The translations under genes and the position numbers were made by a program. Shown here in pieces: positions 1 to 29,223 of a stretch of DNA of 30,334 nucleotides (position 1 is its first letter; each line of letters starts with the position of its first letter). This DNA is from Anaeromyces robustus. Its lineage: Eukaryota; Neocallimastigomycota; Neocallimastigomycetes; Neocallimastigales; Neocallimastigaceae. The stretch covers positions 1 to 30,334 of the forward strand of contig MCFG01000561.1 of the NCBI GenBank assembly GCA_002104895.1, in the 5' to 3' direction. Below the pieces are notes generated by a model. That model was not told where the DNA came from. It saw only the letters and a program-made list of their open reading frames with translations, and made no database searches.

Positions 1-316
1 AATTATTATTATAATATATAATAAAGATATTATAAATAAAGATATTATATATGTTTATACAAATAAAAAAAAAATTAAAGAAAATTTTTGAAAGTTTAAA
101 AATTAATAAAATAAATGAAATAAATTGGATTTTAGGAAAAAAATTTTTTTTTCAAAAAATAATTTTTAAAGTTTTTTTAATATATTTAAATTTTATTTTA
201 AATTTTATCAATTATTATTAATTTTATTTTTTGTTAAATAATTTAAGAAAAGAAATAAATATTTTTATAGTTATATATAATTAATCGGTTAGATACATAT
301 ATATTTATATAATAAT
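1..316. other. A/T-rich upstream region of the coiled-coil gene
   Basis: Nearly pure A/T sequence with short A and T runs and no reading frame worth reporting. It must hold the promoter and 5' leader of the gene starting at 317, but in this composition TATA-like strings are everywhere and I cannot single one out. Confidence 0.6.
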
Positions 317-610
317 ATGGAGGTAACTTCATCTTCAAGTGGTGCTTATTCATTAACTGATGATATTTCCAATTATCAAGAGGATTCTTCTTTCTCTTCA
401 TCTATTCTTACACTTTCTTTTTTAAAATCACCTATAAAAAAAAATGATGATAATATTTCGAATTCTCAAAATAAAATGAAATTTTCATATCCAAATCAAC
501 ATTCAAAATCTTCATCTGAAAAATATATTATTTCATCTTCATCATCATCTTCATTATTATATTCTTCCTTTAATAATAATAATAATACCAGTAATGATAT
601 AAATAATAGA

Positions 611-653
<43 letters not shown>

Positions 654-3600
654 GTAATAATAATGATGATGATAATGATAATAACGATAATATTAATAAT
701 GATAGTGTTAATAATGTTTGTATTAATAATAATAATAATAATAATTTAGTATAATAAAATAAATTTATTACATTTTATTTTTTATTATTAAATAAATTAA
801 ATATATTATATATATAATAAATATATTTTTATAGAATAAATTTACAAAATTAGAAAAAGATTATCAATGTCTTCAAGATGATTATAAAGAATTAAGCAAA
901 AATTATAAAAAAGATTTACAGAAAATGGCAGATTTAAATGAAGCAAGATTAAAATCATTACAAGAAATTATTGAAAATAAAACAGAAGAATGTGAATCAT
1001 TAAATGCTCAATTAAAAAATTATAAAGAAAAATATAATACAGATTATTTAGAATGGAAACAAGTGAAAACAAAGTTGGAAAATGAAATAAAAAAGAATCA
1101 ATATAGTATAGAATTAGAATATGAAAATGAATTTACCGAAAAATTAGATGCATTACAAGAAGAATTAAAATTAAAAAATGATGAAATAAATAAAAAGGAT
1201 GATAAATTATTATATTTTAATAAAAAATTATCTAGAAAGGAAGAAATTGAAAAGAGTTACGAAAATGAGATAACTAATTTAAAAGAAGAACTTGATAATA
1301 CTAAATATTCTTTACAAAAAAAATCAAATGATTTAGATAAATATATTGATATATCAAATAAAAGAGCTATAGAAATAAAGGAATTAAGAGAAAAAATAAA
1401 TTATCAAACTAAAACAACAACAAGTATTCAAAATGATAAAGAAAAAATTATGGAACAAGTTTATAATCTACGAGAAGCTAAAATGGAAATGACAAAACAA
1501 TGTATTCAATATCAAGAAGAAATTTTAAAAAAAGATGAAATTATTCATCTTTTAAATGATAATATAGAAAAAATTCAAATTACAAACCAAGAATTAATGG
1601 AATATAATGAAAATTATAAAAAAAAGGAAAATAGTATCATATTAGAATTAAATAAACAAAAAGAAGAAATGGAAAATCTTATCGAAGATATTAAAATAAA
1701 AAAAAAGGATATTGATAAATTAACAAAGATTAAGATAGAGTATTCAAAACAAGAAAAACAAATGTTAAAATTTAAAAATGAAATCACTAAATTAAAAGAA
1801 GAAAAAATGAGGTTAGAAAAATTAAAAAAGGAAGAAAATACTAATATAAATCAAATAAAAGAAAATGAAATAAAAGAAATTAAAAAGAAATATGAAAAGA
1901 TATTGGAGGAAAAAATTAAAAATGAGAAAAAATTAAATAATCAATTAATGAATAACGAAAAAGAATTTTCAATTAAAATAAAACAGTTAGTAGAAGAGGT
2001 ATTAAAACCAAAAAAAAAAAAAAAAAAAAAATAATAATTTATATATAAATATATATATATATACATAAATGAAATAATAATAATTAATTTTTTTTTTTTA
2101 ATTTATTATAATTATATTTATTATTATTTGATAATATTTATATTACAATATATGTATTTACACAATTTATATTGATATATATTTAAACCATTTATATTGA
2201 TATATATTTATCAATTATATTATATTTTATCATATATATATATATATTTAATAAAATTAAGAATGAAAAAAATATATTATATTGTAAAGAAAAATTAATA
2301 AATATTGTCCAAAATAAATATAATTCAAAGTGTAATAAAAAAGTTGAAAAAAATGATACTGATGAAAATAATAATAATAATGATATATCAAAAAATGAAG
2401 AAAAAGGTACTGATAATGATTTAATACAATCAAAATCAAATAAAAATAATAAAAACAAAATATTTTCCATAGATGAACTTGATACTATCTTAGAAAAAGT
2501 TAATAATAAATTATTAGAATTAAAAAAGAAAAACAATAAACTTAAGAAAGCTATTGATAAAGTAAAATTAAAAAATAATGATATTTTAGAAGATAATGAA
2601 AAATTAAAAGAAAACATTAATGAGAATATAAAACAAATTCAATCCATGACTGAAAATAATGAACTTTTAAAGAAAAATTATGATGATATTCAAAATCAAA
2701 TATTAGTATTAAAAACAGATAACGGAAATTTAAATGAATTAAATGAAAAAATTATTGAAGATAATCATCAAAAGGAAATGAAAATTAATTTTTTAACAGA
2801 AAAATTAAAAGAAAATGATGAGAACTTTAATTACCATGTCAATCAAATTAATCAAATGAAAGAAAAATTAAAGAAATATTCGGAAGATTATAAAAAAGAT
2901 TCTGAAAAATATTTAAAAATCAAAAAGCAATATACAGAATTAGAAGTTGATTATGAAAATTTAAAAATAAAAAATGAATTTTTAAATACCAATGTTAATA
3001 ATTATAAAGATGAACATGATAAATTCCTAAAATTGAAAAGTCAAGTAGCTGATATTAATAATGAATATGAAACATTGAAAAAAACTCATAATGATCTTAT
3101 GAAAAATGTTAATGATAAAAATGCAATTATTGAAGATTTAAAAGAAATTAAAATTAAATATAATAAACAGTCAGAACAAATAAATAATTTAAAATCTCAG
3201 TTAGAAACATCAGAAAATAATGTCATTGAATTACAAAAGGATAATTTAGAATATAAAAAATTAAAACAGTTAATTCCTATTCAACAATCTCAGATAAATT
3301 CCCAACAAGTTGAATTAAATAATATTCATACAAAATATAGAGAACAAACAGTCATTGTTTCCGATTACGATAGAATTAAACAATTAAATGAAAAACAAAA
3401 GGAAAAAATTGATAATTTACAACAATTGTATGATGAAGCAAATCGAAAAATATTAACATTAGTAAATCAAGAATCAGAATTTCATCAAAAGGAATTATCA
3501 TTAACAAATCAAATTAAGGAACAAACGAATATTATTGAATCAATGAAACATGAAATGGATGAACTTCAATTAATTCATCAGTCTTATATAGAATTAGAAG

Positions 3601-4487
3601 TAAAACATAACAAATTTAAAAATCAATATGAAAATTTAGAATCAACATTGAAAAAGTGTAATGAACAACTTTTAGTGTATAAGAGAAATGATATGGATCA
3701 TAAATTAAAAGAAAAATTATGGAAACAAGATTATGAACAATTAGCTAATATTAAGGAAAAATCAGAAAAAATATCTGAAAATTATATCAGATTAAGCGAA
3801 ATAGAGAAAAAACTTCAAAATATTATAAATCAAAAGAATAAAGAAATAGATGATTTGAAAAATAAATTAACTGAAAACTCTCGAGCTCTTCAACGTCAAC
3901 AAGATAAAATGAATTTATTACAAGAGGAATGGGTTACAAAGGAAACTACTTTAGGTATTCAAAATATGAATCTTAAAAATAGATTAAGTCAAAAAACCAA
4001 TGAAATAGAAAATCTTGAAAAGGAGAATAGTGAATTATCTAAAGAAATTAGCGATATAAAAATATTGCATAGTGAATTGGAAAAAAGATTATCAGATTTA
4101 AAAGTATCAGAGGAAAATTATAGAAGTCAAATAAAATATCTAGAAAAATCATTAGCTGATAATTCTAATGACTATCTTGAATTTAACAAATATTATTATG
4201 ATAATATTAAAAAATGTAGAGAAGATAGTTTGTATATCAATAATTCTAGTACTAATAACCTCTACGAATCTATACCTTCATATATTGACCATAACAGAGA
4301 TTATTCATTAAAATTAGGTAAAAATCATTTTAAATCAAATAGTTTAACTAACGACTATTCTTCATCACCGAATATAAAATCAAGAGAATTAAATAATGAT
4401 AATTTAAAGCAAATTCATAAAAATATAGAGTTAATAAATAATCATATAAATATGAAAGTTAAATCTCATATATCGAAATCAACATAA
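317..4487 (+). CDS. Large coiled-coil protein of unknown function
   Basis: Three exons, 317-748, 835-1998 and 2262-4487, join in phase 0 to give 1273 residues ending in TAA. Intron 1 starts GTATAA after a codon for L and ends TATAG; intron 2 starts GTATTA after GAG and ends TTAAG. The first 144 residues are low-complexity (Ser-rich, then a run of Asn). Almost everything after that is K/E/N/L/I-rich heptad-like sequence typical of a long parallel coiled coil. The last 100 residues or so are again Ser/Asn-rich and probably disordered. I see no signal peptide, membrane segment, motor head or other globular domain. The design resembles tethers and scaffolds (golgin, spindle-pole or septum proteins), but coiled coils give many false similarities, so I assign no role. 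The ATG at 317 is the first in frame and is preceded by pure A/T sequence. Ending exon 2 at 1998 removes a Lys run that is really intron. Confidence 0.8.
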
Positions 4488-4658
4488 CTAAGTATATAGA
4501 TAATAGGATAATAATTTAAAGAATATAATTTATGTATATTATATAATTTAACAGTCCTATTTTTATTATATCTCTTTTACTTTATTTATTATATTATTTT
4601 TATTTTTATTTTCATTTTTATTTTTATCTAAGTAATTATGAAAATATCTGTTAACTTC

Positions 4659-4859
<201 letters not shown>

Positions 4860-5022
4860 CATAATTATTATAGTAATTTAAAAAATAAAATATATTTTAT
4901 TTAATAATAAAATAAAAATAATTTAATAACCAATAAAATTTAAAATATAACTTATTATCCAATCATATACATTTATAAATGGATCGTAAATATTTAATTA
5001 TTTAAATTTTTATTTATTTAAA

Positions 5023-5028
5023 TATAAA
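5023..5028 (+). promoter_or_regulatory. Possible TATA box of the U6 gene
   Basis: TATAAA lies 23 bases before the predicted first base of U6, close to where RNA polymerase III genes of the U6 type carry a TATA element. In DNA this rich in A and T the match could be chance. I found no B-box-like sequence between the U6 T-run and the next gene. Confidence 0.35.
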
Positions 5029-5045
5029 ATTTGAAATCTAACATT

Positions 5046-5171
5046 GTGTCCAATTCTAACGAATTGTGACATCTATTAAAATTGGAAACGATACAGAGAA
5101 GATTAGCATGGCTCCCTGTGCAAGGATGACACGCATATCTTGAGTGGATTCCTCTTCGGAGGAAAGATTTT
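5046..5171 (+). ncRNA. U6 spliceosomal snRNA
   Basis: U6 pairs with U4, then with U2 and the intron 5' splice site, and forms the catalytic core of the spliceosome. The 5' stem-loop is at 5051-5066 (CAATTC, loop TAAC, GAATTG). The invariant ACAGAGA box is at 5093-5099 and the AGC triad at 5105-5107. The internal stem-loop runs from about 5106 to 5134 and ends in AAGGATGACACGCA, as in other eukaryotes. The segment GGAAACGATACAGAG matches the fungal form, with an extra A relative to human U6. Transcription should stop in the eight Ts at 5168-5175. The RNA would be about 126 nt, longer than the roughly 107-112 nt of human and yeast U6, because of an added 3' hairpin at 5149-5164 (stem TTCCTC/GAGGAA, loop TTCG). 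Identity is firm; the exact ends are estimates. Confidence 0.97.
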
Positions 5172-5175
5172 TTTT
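5168..5175 (+). terminator. RNA polymerase III terminator of U6 (T8)
   Basis: Eight consecutive Ts follow the 3' hairpin of U6. This is the usual Pol III stop and would leave the U-tail that binds La and Lsm proteins. Confidence 0.85.
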
Positions 5176-5260
5176 GTACATTTTTCATAGTAATAATAAA
5201 ATAAAGAATTTAAGTTTTATTTTATTTTATTTTATATTTTTTTCATTACAAACATTATAA

Positions 5261-8411
<3,151 letters not shown>

Positions 8412-8527
8412 AATTATTATAAAATATATATATATATTTATATTAAGTATAAATAGTATATAAACTGTTATTAACTATTATTATTAATATTATCATTATC
8501 ATTTTTTGTTATTATATTATTAAATTT

Positions 8528-9989
<1,462 letters not shown>

Positions 9990-10857
9990 CATCATATAAA
10001 ATTTTTATTTCATTATCTTTTTTTAGTATAAATTAACAAAAATTATAATAATAATAATAAATCATTAATTTAATCAAATACTCAAAATACTTTAGAAAAA
10101 ATTAATAAAAATAAATTTAGAATATATTAAAATAATAGTAATTGTAAATAATAATATATAAAATAATAATTATTATTTTATATATAATTAATTTTTTGAT
10201 ATTACTATTATTTCAAAGAAATATTTTTTATTTCATATAAATTATTAATTTATTATTAATTTTTTTTATATGTATTATCTATTAAATTATGTACTATTAT
10301 TTGATGTATTATTTAATGTAAATGTAATAGCTTTAAATACAAATAAATCATAAAAAAAATTAAAATCCTATATTTAATATATTACTATATATTGTAATAA
10401 ATGATGTTATTTATTTATAATTATATTAATTTTATTTATTTATAATTATATTTAAATTTTATTTAAACATTTAAATATATATTCTATAATTTTTTTTTAT
10501 TTTACTTTATTTATAATAGAATAAATGAGGTACATCTTTGAAAAGAGAGAAATATAAAAATTTAGACTATTTTAGTAATATTCATTAAATAATATATGTG
10601 AAAGATAATTTTTTATCAATTACATGTATTATAATATTTAGTTAAAGATTGTATCTTTAATTTAGAAACGTAAAAATCAAAAAATTTATACGTTTTGCTT
10701 TTTATTTTTTTAATTAGATTTTAGATCTATTAAATCGTTTATTTATATTTTATATAAAATAATTTTATTATTATTTCTTTTTTTATTGATTAAATTAAAA
10801 AAAATCTTTTATTTTAATTTAGTATATATTTTCCGTTTTTTAATTTATTTTATTTTT

Positions 10858-10896
<39 letters not shown>

Positions 10897-10993
10897 AAAA
10901 ATAGACAAATAATTTATTTATAATAGTTATACGTAATAAAAATAATATAAAAATATAATATAAATATAAGTACATTACAACAACTAAACAAAA
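9990..10993. other. Intergenic spacer upstream of NUP98
   Basis: About 1 kb of A/T-rich DNA with no credible gene. It contains a homopolymer A run at about 10863-10893 and a small inverted repeat (AAACGTA at 10666-10672, TACGTTT at 10689-10695). It should hold the 3' end of the chromo barrel transcript and the NUP98 promoter. Confidence 0.6.
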
Positions 10994-18168
<7,175 letters not shown>

Positions 18169-18908
18169 TTTTTTTTTTTACATGTATTTAATTTATTATT
18201 ATTTTTAGTATTAGTAATTTTAATTTTTATATATATATATATACAAAAAAAAAAAGTATTTTATATATATATATATATATATATTTTTCTATTAATTTAT
18301 TTATATTTTTTCATGAACATAAACATAATAAAAAAATTGTAATAATAAAAATGATTAAAAAAATTTTTTTTTTATTATTACACATTTTTTATTTTTTTTA
18401 TTATTTTTAGTATTAGTCATTTTAATTTTTATATTTTTATTTTTCCAATTATTTTATTATTAGTTTATTATATCTAAAATCAATCAATCAATAAATAAAT
18501 AAAAATTTTAATAATAATAAAGAAAAAAAAAAATAATAAGATATTTTCAATATATTTATATATTTTATTTCTTTAATTGTGTTAATATTTATTATATAAA
18601 TATAAGTATTTTTTTTTTTTATTTAATTTTACAAGTTCAGTTTATAAATGCTTTACATAAAATTTAATTCTTTTTGTTCTTAAATTTTAGTTAAAATTTT
18701 TTAATTTACTAATTTTTAATATTTATTAATTATTATTATTATTATTATTATTTTTTTTTTTTAATTTTTTTTATTTTGAGTGATATAGAATGATTTATAA
18801 GCAAAATCAAAGATATAAATAAATAAATAAATAAATATAAAAGAAATTTATTTATTATTTTATTATTGTTATTATTTTTATTTTTTTATTCATTTTGAAT
18901 TTATTAAT
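18169..18908. other. Convergent intergenic spacer between NUP98-96 and UFD1
   Basis: 740 bases of A/T sequence between two stop codons facing each other; no open frame or RNA gene seen. It holds both 3' untranslated ends. A segment of TTTTTAGTATTAGT...TTTTAATTTTTATAT appears twice, near 18203 and 18406. Confidence 0.6.
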
Positions 18909-21298
<2,390 letters not shown>

Positions 21299-21525
21299 TT
21301 TTGATTTTAATTATTAAAAAAAGGAAGAAAAAAGATTTTTTGAAATAAAAAAATGTAAATCAGATGCTTAAATTTCTTTTTATTTTTAAAATCAAAAATA
21401 GTAATTCTAACTCTCTCTGAAACTATTAAAATTTATATTATTTATTAATTTACTCTATATTATTAATTAAATATATTAATATTAAAATTTTCGTTATAAT
21501 TAATAAATTATTAATAATTATTAGA

Positions 21526-21568
<43 letters not shown>

Positions 21569-22001
21569 ATATCGAAAAAAATTAAAAATGTAACAATTTT
21601 ATAATATAAAAATATTATAAACAAAATTATTAATTTTCATACTTTTTTTATTATTTTATTATTTTTTACAATATTATTTTATTTATTCATTTTATTAATT
21701 ATAAACATTTTTTTAAAAGAAAAAGACTATAATGATTATTTATTATATTGTGTATTTTTATATATAAAATAAATTTAACATTATTATTTATTATATATAT
21801 AAGTTTTATTTATTTGTTTTTTATTTTTATATTATTATTATTAATTGTTATTAATTATTATTATTGTTATTATTGTTATAATTATTATTATTAAAGGTTT
21901 GCCTTTTTTTTTTTTTTTAATTTTTTATTTTTTGGGACACATAATGTGTATATATTACAAATGAAATAAAAAAAAATTACATAAATAAATAAATAAATAT
22001 A

Positions 22002-22056
<55 letters not shown>

Positions 22057-23051
22057 ATATTAAAAATGTTATTTATATATCAATCTATTTTTTTATTTTA
22101 AAAAATAAATAAATCCCATTAAGTTGAAATATTTTTTTTTTTAAAATTTCCAATAATTTTTATTAAATCGGTTTCTTCAATAAAAATAGTTTAATACTAC
22201 TACTTATTTATTATTATATTTACAAATAACTAAAATGAATGATAAAAAATTATATATAAAGTTTTTTTTTTCTAAAGAGCTTTAAAAGATTTGATATAGG
22301 ATTTATTTAATTAAAAGAATATTTATAACAAAAATATATAATCGTTAAATAATAATTATAATGTTTATATTTTAGCTGTTTAATATTTATTAGTTTTTAA
22401 AACTTTTTTGTTGAAGTATCTTAACTTGATAATATTCAATAGTTTTTTTGAGGACACATTAAAAAAAAATAAATTTTCAACCAATAAAAATATTGATTAG
22501 GATAAAATTCTCCAAAATTAACAGAACTTTTTTAATTAATCTTTAATATTAATTTTTTTTTTAATTCTTTATAATATAGAAGTTGTTATTTTTTGTATTA
22601 TAAAATTTTTGATATTTCATATTTGAAATTATATCAACAGTATTGAGGTTATATCAATAATATTGATGTATTGTAACTTTATTTACTTCTTTTTTTTTCT
22701 TTGAATTATTTAAATATTTTATAATCCATTTTTTATTTATTTATTTATTTAAAAATTATTAAATTTTTAGTTATTTATTATTATTAAAAAAAAATTAATA
22801 AATTTAGAAAACTTTTATTTATTCATTATTATTAAGTAAATTAATAAATTTAGAAAACTTTTTTTTTTATATATTATTATTAAGAAAATTAATAAATTTA
22901 GAAAGCTTTTTTTATTTTTCTTCTTCTATTTAAATTATTTTCTTTCTTTTTCTTTTATACTATTATTAAAATATGTAATTGAAAATTCAAAAATATCAAA
23001 ATAGTTGAAAAAATATTTTCAAAAGGTAATTCAAATTTTAATTTTTGAAAT
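21299..23051. other. A/T-rich intergenic region between UFD1 and tRNA-Thr
   Basis: 1.75 kb with no gene I can support. It contains (AAAT)n arrays (about 21525-21570 and 21981-22059). A near-direct repeat, TTATATCAACAGTATTGA and TTATATCAATAATATTGA, lies at 22629-22667. Three roughly 46-base tandem copies lie at 22771-22908. The UFD1 promoter should lie next to 21298. Confidence 0.6.
22771..22908. repeat. Three tandem copies of a ~46-base unit
   Basis: Copies near 22771-22814, 22815-22860 and 22861-22908 share TTATTATTAA followed by AAATTAATAAATTTAGAAA and a CTT end. They differ by a few bases and T-run lengths. They lie about 145 bases upstream of the tRNA gene. Confidence 0.8.
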
Positions 23052-23123
23052 GCCCGCTTGGCTCAGTGGTAGAGCGTCGCTCTCGTAAAGCGAAGATCAG
23101 TGGTTCAATCCCGCTAGTGGGCA
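23052..23123 (+). tRNA. tRNA-Thr, anticodon CGU (reads ACG)
   Basis: A 72-nt cloverleaf without intron. The acceptor stem is GCCCGCT with AGTGGGC (one G-U pair) and discriminator A. The D arm is GCTC/GAGC. The anticodon stem is TCGCT/AGCGA around the loop CTCGTAA, with the anticodon at 23084-23086. The T arm is AGTGG/CCGCT with loop TTCAATC. The internal B-box GGTTCAATCCC serves as part of the Pol III promoter. No CCA is encoded, as usual in eukaryotes. Stems are fully paired, so the gene looks functional. Confidence 0.97.
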
Positions 23124-23442
23124 TTAATTAGTTACTTTTCATAACCTTATAATAGGACATTTAATGTTTTCCAATAATTTTTATATATATATTTTTAATT
23201 AATAACAATAGGTTATTATAATTAAACATTATAATAAACAATAAAAGACATCAATACACCAAAAGTTTTTATAATATTTAATCACAGAAGTGAAAGAAAA
23301 AAAATTTTATTTTTTATTTTTTATTTTTTTTTTATTATACTATAAAAGTTATTATAATATTATTATTTTTTATAATAAAATATTTAAAGTAAATAAAAAA
23401 AATATTAATAACAAAATAAATATATTTATTAATATTTTCTGT

Positions 23443-23477
<35 letters not shown>

Positions 23478-23587
23478 GAAACAAAATTTCAACCATTCTA
23501 AATATATATATATAATGATTTTAAAAAGTAACAATTTCAATAGTAATAATAATGAAAATATAATATATATATATATATATATATATT
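23124..23587. other. Spacer between tRNA-Thr and the Ngl-type nuclease gene
   Basis: A/T-rich with a long T run near 23447-23474 and a TA dinucleotide run at about 23565-23586. A Phe/Ile/Asn-rich open frame at 23290-23616 looks like base composition and not a gene. It should contain the nuclease gene's 3' end. Confidence 0.6.
23136..23139 (+). terminator. Likely Pol III terminator of tRNA-Thr (T4)
   Basis: The first run of four Ts after the tRNA, 13 bases past its 3' end; four is the minimal Pol III stop. Confidence 0.6.
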
Positions 23588-24147
23588 TTAATGATAAATA
23601 TCAATTTCATTCATAATACATATATGATCACTTGGAAAACTTAAATTTGGAAGACCTGGTTCAAGAACTTTACATTCAGGAATATTAAGATTTTTAGTTA
23701 CTGTTAAATAGGTTGGATTTAATGTAATATTATTTTGATTTTCATCATTATTCTTTTCATTATTTTTATAATTAAAATCATTATCATCCATTAAGAATAT
23801 ATAATCTAAAGTACCTTTCCATGTACAATAAGTGGTATAAGTTGGTTCACCTTTATAATACTCTTTATCCTTTTCCCATGATGGATTTATAGTATGTTGT
23901 GGATCATTATCTCTATAACTTGAATATGAACTTTTACCAATTGGGAATTCATTAATTTTTTCAATAAATTCTGATACTGGAATTTCTTTTTCTTTATTAT
24001 AATCTTCAACTACGGGCTCTAAATCTTTATAATCTTCTTCTTTTAAATTATGTTGAGTAATAATTTTATATAATTTTTGATCTGGTGATGTATTGAAATC
24101 TTTTATATTATACATACATAAATATATATTATATTATATATTTTATA

Positions 24148-24186
<39 letters not shown>

Positions 24187-25484
24187 ATTAATAGTTATTG
24201 AATATAATGTTTAATTTTGCAAAATAATATTTGTTTGTTTAAGATAAATATTATTAAAAAAAAATTATTTATATATTTATATATTTAGTATTTTACATAT
24301 TTCATATGTAATAATTAAATTTTAATTAAAATACATGTATATATATTTATTATATATTATCATATCTATTCTTACCACCACACATTAATACAGGCCATTT
24401 ATTTAAATTTTTTTTCTCGGTAACATTTTCAAATTTACTAATTTCATTACATATATTATTATATTCATTAATTTTATTTGATTCGATTTGTTCTTTTAAA
24501 GAATATATATTATCTAATGTAACATAAATTTGTCTTATTTTTTCATATTTAGCTTGTGGTTTCCAGTAAAGATGATGATTTGATATTATTATTCCCATTT
24601 CATTTTCAATTTTATATTTTTCTATTTTTAAATTTCTTAATTCTTCATTTTCAATATTTGAAAATTTCTCTTTTATTTCTTCATCATTTAAATCATTAAA
24701 TTGTAATGCGAGTACTTGACCAGTATTACCAGTTATAGGTGTAATATCGGTTGGGGTAATTAATGGTGATTCATCAAATAAAAATCCTTTATAATTAATT
24801 TCTGAAAATCTTTTTTTTTTTAGAAAAAAATTTTATTAATAATATAATAATAAGAAAAATAATAATAATAATAATGATATATATATATATATACAAAATT
24901 TTTTAGTTTATTATATAAATTGATTTATAATATATAATTAAAAATATACAAAATTTTTTAGTTTATTATATAAATTGATTTATAATATATAATTAAAAAT
25001 ATAAAAAAAAATAATAATGATTTATACATTTATAATTTATAATTTATATTTATATTTATATTTATAATATTTACTTTTCTTTTTTCCATAATATACAAAT
25101 ACCATGCTGATAAACTTTTTCTTTAATTTGTTTTTTTATATATTTATATTCATAACCAAGATTGAAGAAAAATTTTGAATATAATTCATTAAAACCATCA
25201 ACTTCTTGAAAAGTAGCTATATCTGGTTGTAAAGCTTCAAATTCTTTCATTAATAAATTTGAACGATAGGAAAGCTTTAAAGGTTTTTTTTCTTTACAAT
25301 AAGGGTAAAGTTCTCTATGAATTAAACATTGAGCTAAAATATTATATGACATTACAGTAATAGTCTTATATTTATTTAAATTTGTTTTATTTAAAGGTAC
25401 TGTAGTTGGTGCATTTTTATTTAATGGAATAAACTTTCTTTCATAAAGAGGAAATTCTTGTTGTTGTTGTTGTTGTTTTACCAT
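23588..25484 (-). CDS. Ngl/CCR4/Angel-type nuclease (endonuclease/exonuclease/phosphatase fold)
   Basis: Three exons in order of transcription: 25075-25484, 24376-24809 and 23588-24099; 451 residues. The fold's active-site motifs are all present: SYNIL (N48), FQEVD (E94, metal ligand), NHHLYW (H216 region), GDFNTSP assembled across the second splice (D282, N284), LDYIF near 380 and PSDH (D439, H440). The segment from YPYC through YRSNLL to QEVD most resembles yeast Ngl2/Ngl3 and the CCR4/Angel group, which remove 3' nucleotides from RNA (poly(A) tails or rRNA 3' ends). There is no leucine-rich repeat domain, so it is not CCR4 itself. A short Gln run follows the initiator, and a charged insertion of about 40 residues precedes HHLYW. 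Exon 3 must start at 24099; the in-frame ATG further upstream is intron. Precise subfamily and substrate are undecided. Confidence 0.92.
24890..24999. repeat. Exact 55-base tandem duplication in an intron
   Basis: Copies 24890-24944 and 24945-24999 look identical by eye, each starting TATACAAAATTTTTTAG. They lie in intron 1 (24810-25074) of the nuclease gene. Perfect identity suggests a recent event. Confidence 0.9.
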
Positions 25485-26532
25485 TTTGTAAAATTATAAT
25501 TAATGGATAATTAATCAATATATTTTTATTTTATTTTATTTTATTTTATTTTATTTTATTTTTTATTTTTTATTTTTTATTTTTTTATTTTTTCTATTAA
25601 AAGTATAGAAATGTTAATTTATTTAATATTATTTAATATTATTTTTCTATTTTCTATTAAAAATATAAAAATGATTTATTTTATTTATTATTATATAATA
25701 TTATTTTTTTTTTATATTTAAAACAAAATGAAAAATATTTTTTTATTTTAATTAATCAATTAATCTTAAAATATTTACTTATAAAATATTTATTAAGAAA
25801 TAAAAATAATTTGATAATTAAAATTAATTTAAATTTATTTATGGATTAATTATATTAAGATAAAATGTGACGTGGATTACATAGTTAATATCACATGTTC
25901 ACATAATATATATAACAAAATTTACTGATATTTAATTCAATAGTAATAAAATTTGTTTAAAAAAAAAAAAAAGGAAAAAAGAATTATTCAAATTATTCTA
26001 TAATATTTTGAATAATATATTGGATATTGTAGTTAAACTTAAAAATTTAAACAATTTTATAAATTAACTATAAGTATAATATCACTATATTTTACAGTTT
26101 AATTATTACAAATATAAAAACAGTTATTTATTATATCCTTTTTTTATTTATTTTTTATTTTTTATTTTTTATTTTATTATTTTATTATTTTATATTTCAT
26201 AAAAATATATATCTATTTTTTTTTTTTATATTTTTATTATAATTATAAAATAATTATTTTTATTATTATTTTTTTTTTCTTTTTTACATTTTCTTTTGCT
26301 ATTATTTTATTTATATATATATATTTTTTTATATTTTGGAATTATATTTATTTAATTTTTAATATATTTATATATTTTATTATATAATTATATTAAATTA
26401 TATATATATATTATTTAAAATATATATATACTTCTATAAAAATTGTTTATTTATTCTAATTATTGATTAATTTTTTCTACATTTATAAATACAATTATTT
26501 ATTTATTTATTTATTTACTTATTTTATAATTT
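25485..26532. other. Intergenic region upstream of the nuclease gene
   Basis: 1.05 kb of A/T sequence between the two minus-strand genes, with (TTTTA)n and T-rich runs at about 25530-25590 next to the nuclease ATG. One less AT-biased patch at 25866-25915 contains TGACGTGG. No gene seen. Confidence 0.6.
25868..25875. promoter_or_regulatory. Possible bZIP site (TGACGTGG)
   Basis: An ACGT-core octamer about 385 bases upstream of the nuclease start. The sequence equals the core bound by bZIP factors such as XBP1/ATF6 at unfolded-protein-response elements. A single match with no test behind it; function is speculative. Confidence 0.25.

Positions 26533-29223
<2,691 letters not shown>

Noticed and set aside
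2192-2617. Minus-strand frame rich in Phe, Leu and Ser
   Set aside because: Antisense of the start of coiled-coil exon 3 and of its intron.
10666-10695. Small inverted repeat upstream of NUP98 as a structured RNA or operator
   Set aside because: Seven-base arms in A/T-rich DNA are expected by chance.
24099-24115. In-frame ATG upstream of nuclease exon 3 (MYNIKD) as a gene start
   Set aside because: Splicing at 24099 restores GDFNTSP, a required active-site motif; the ATG is in the intron.
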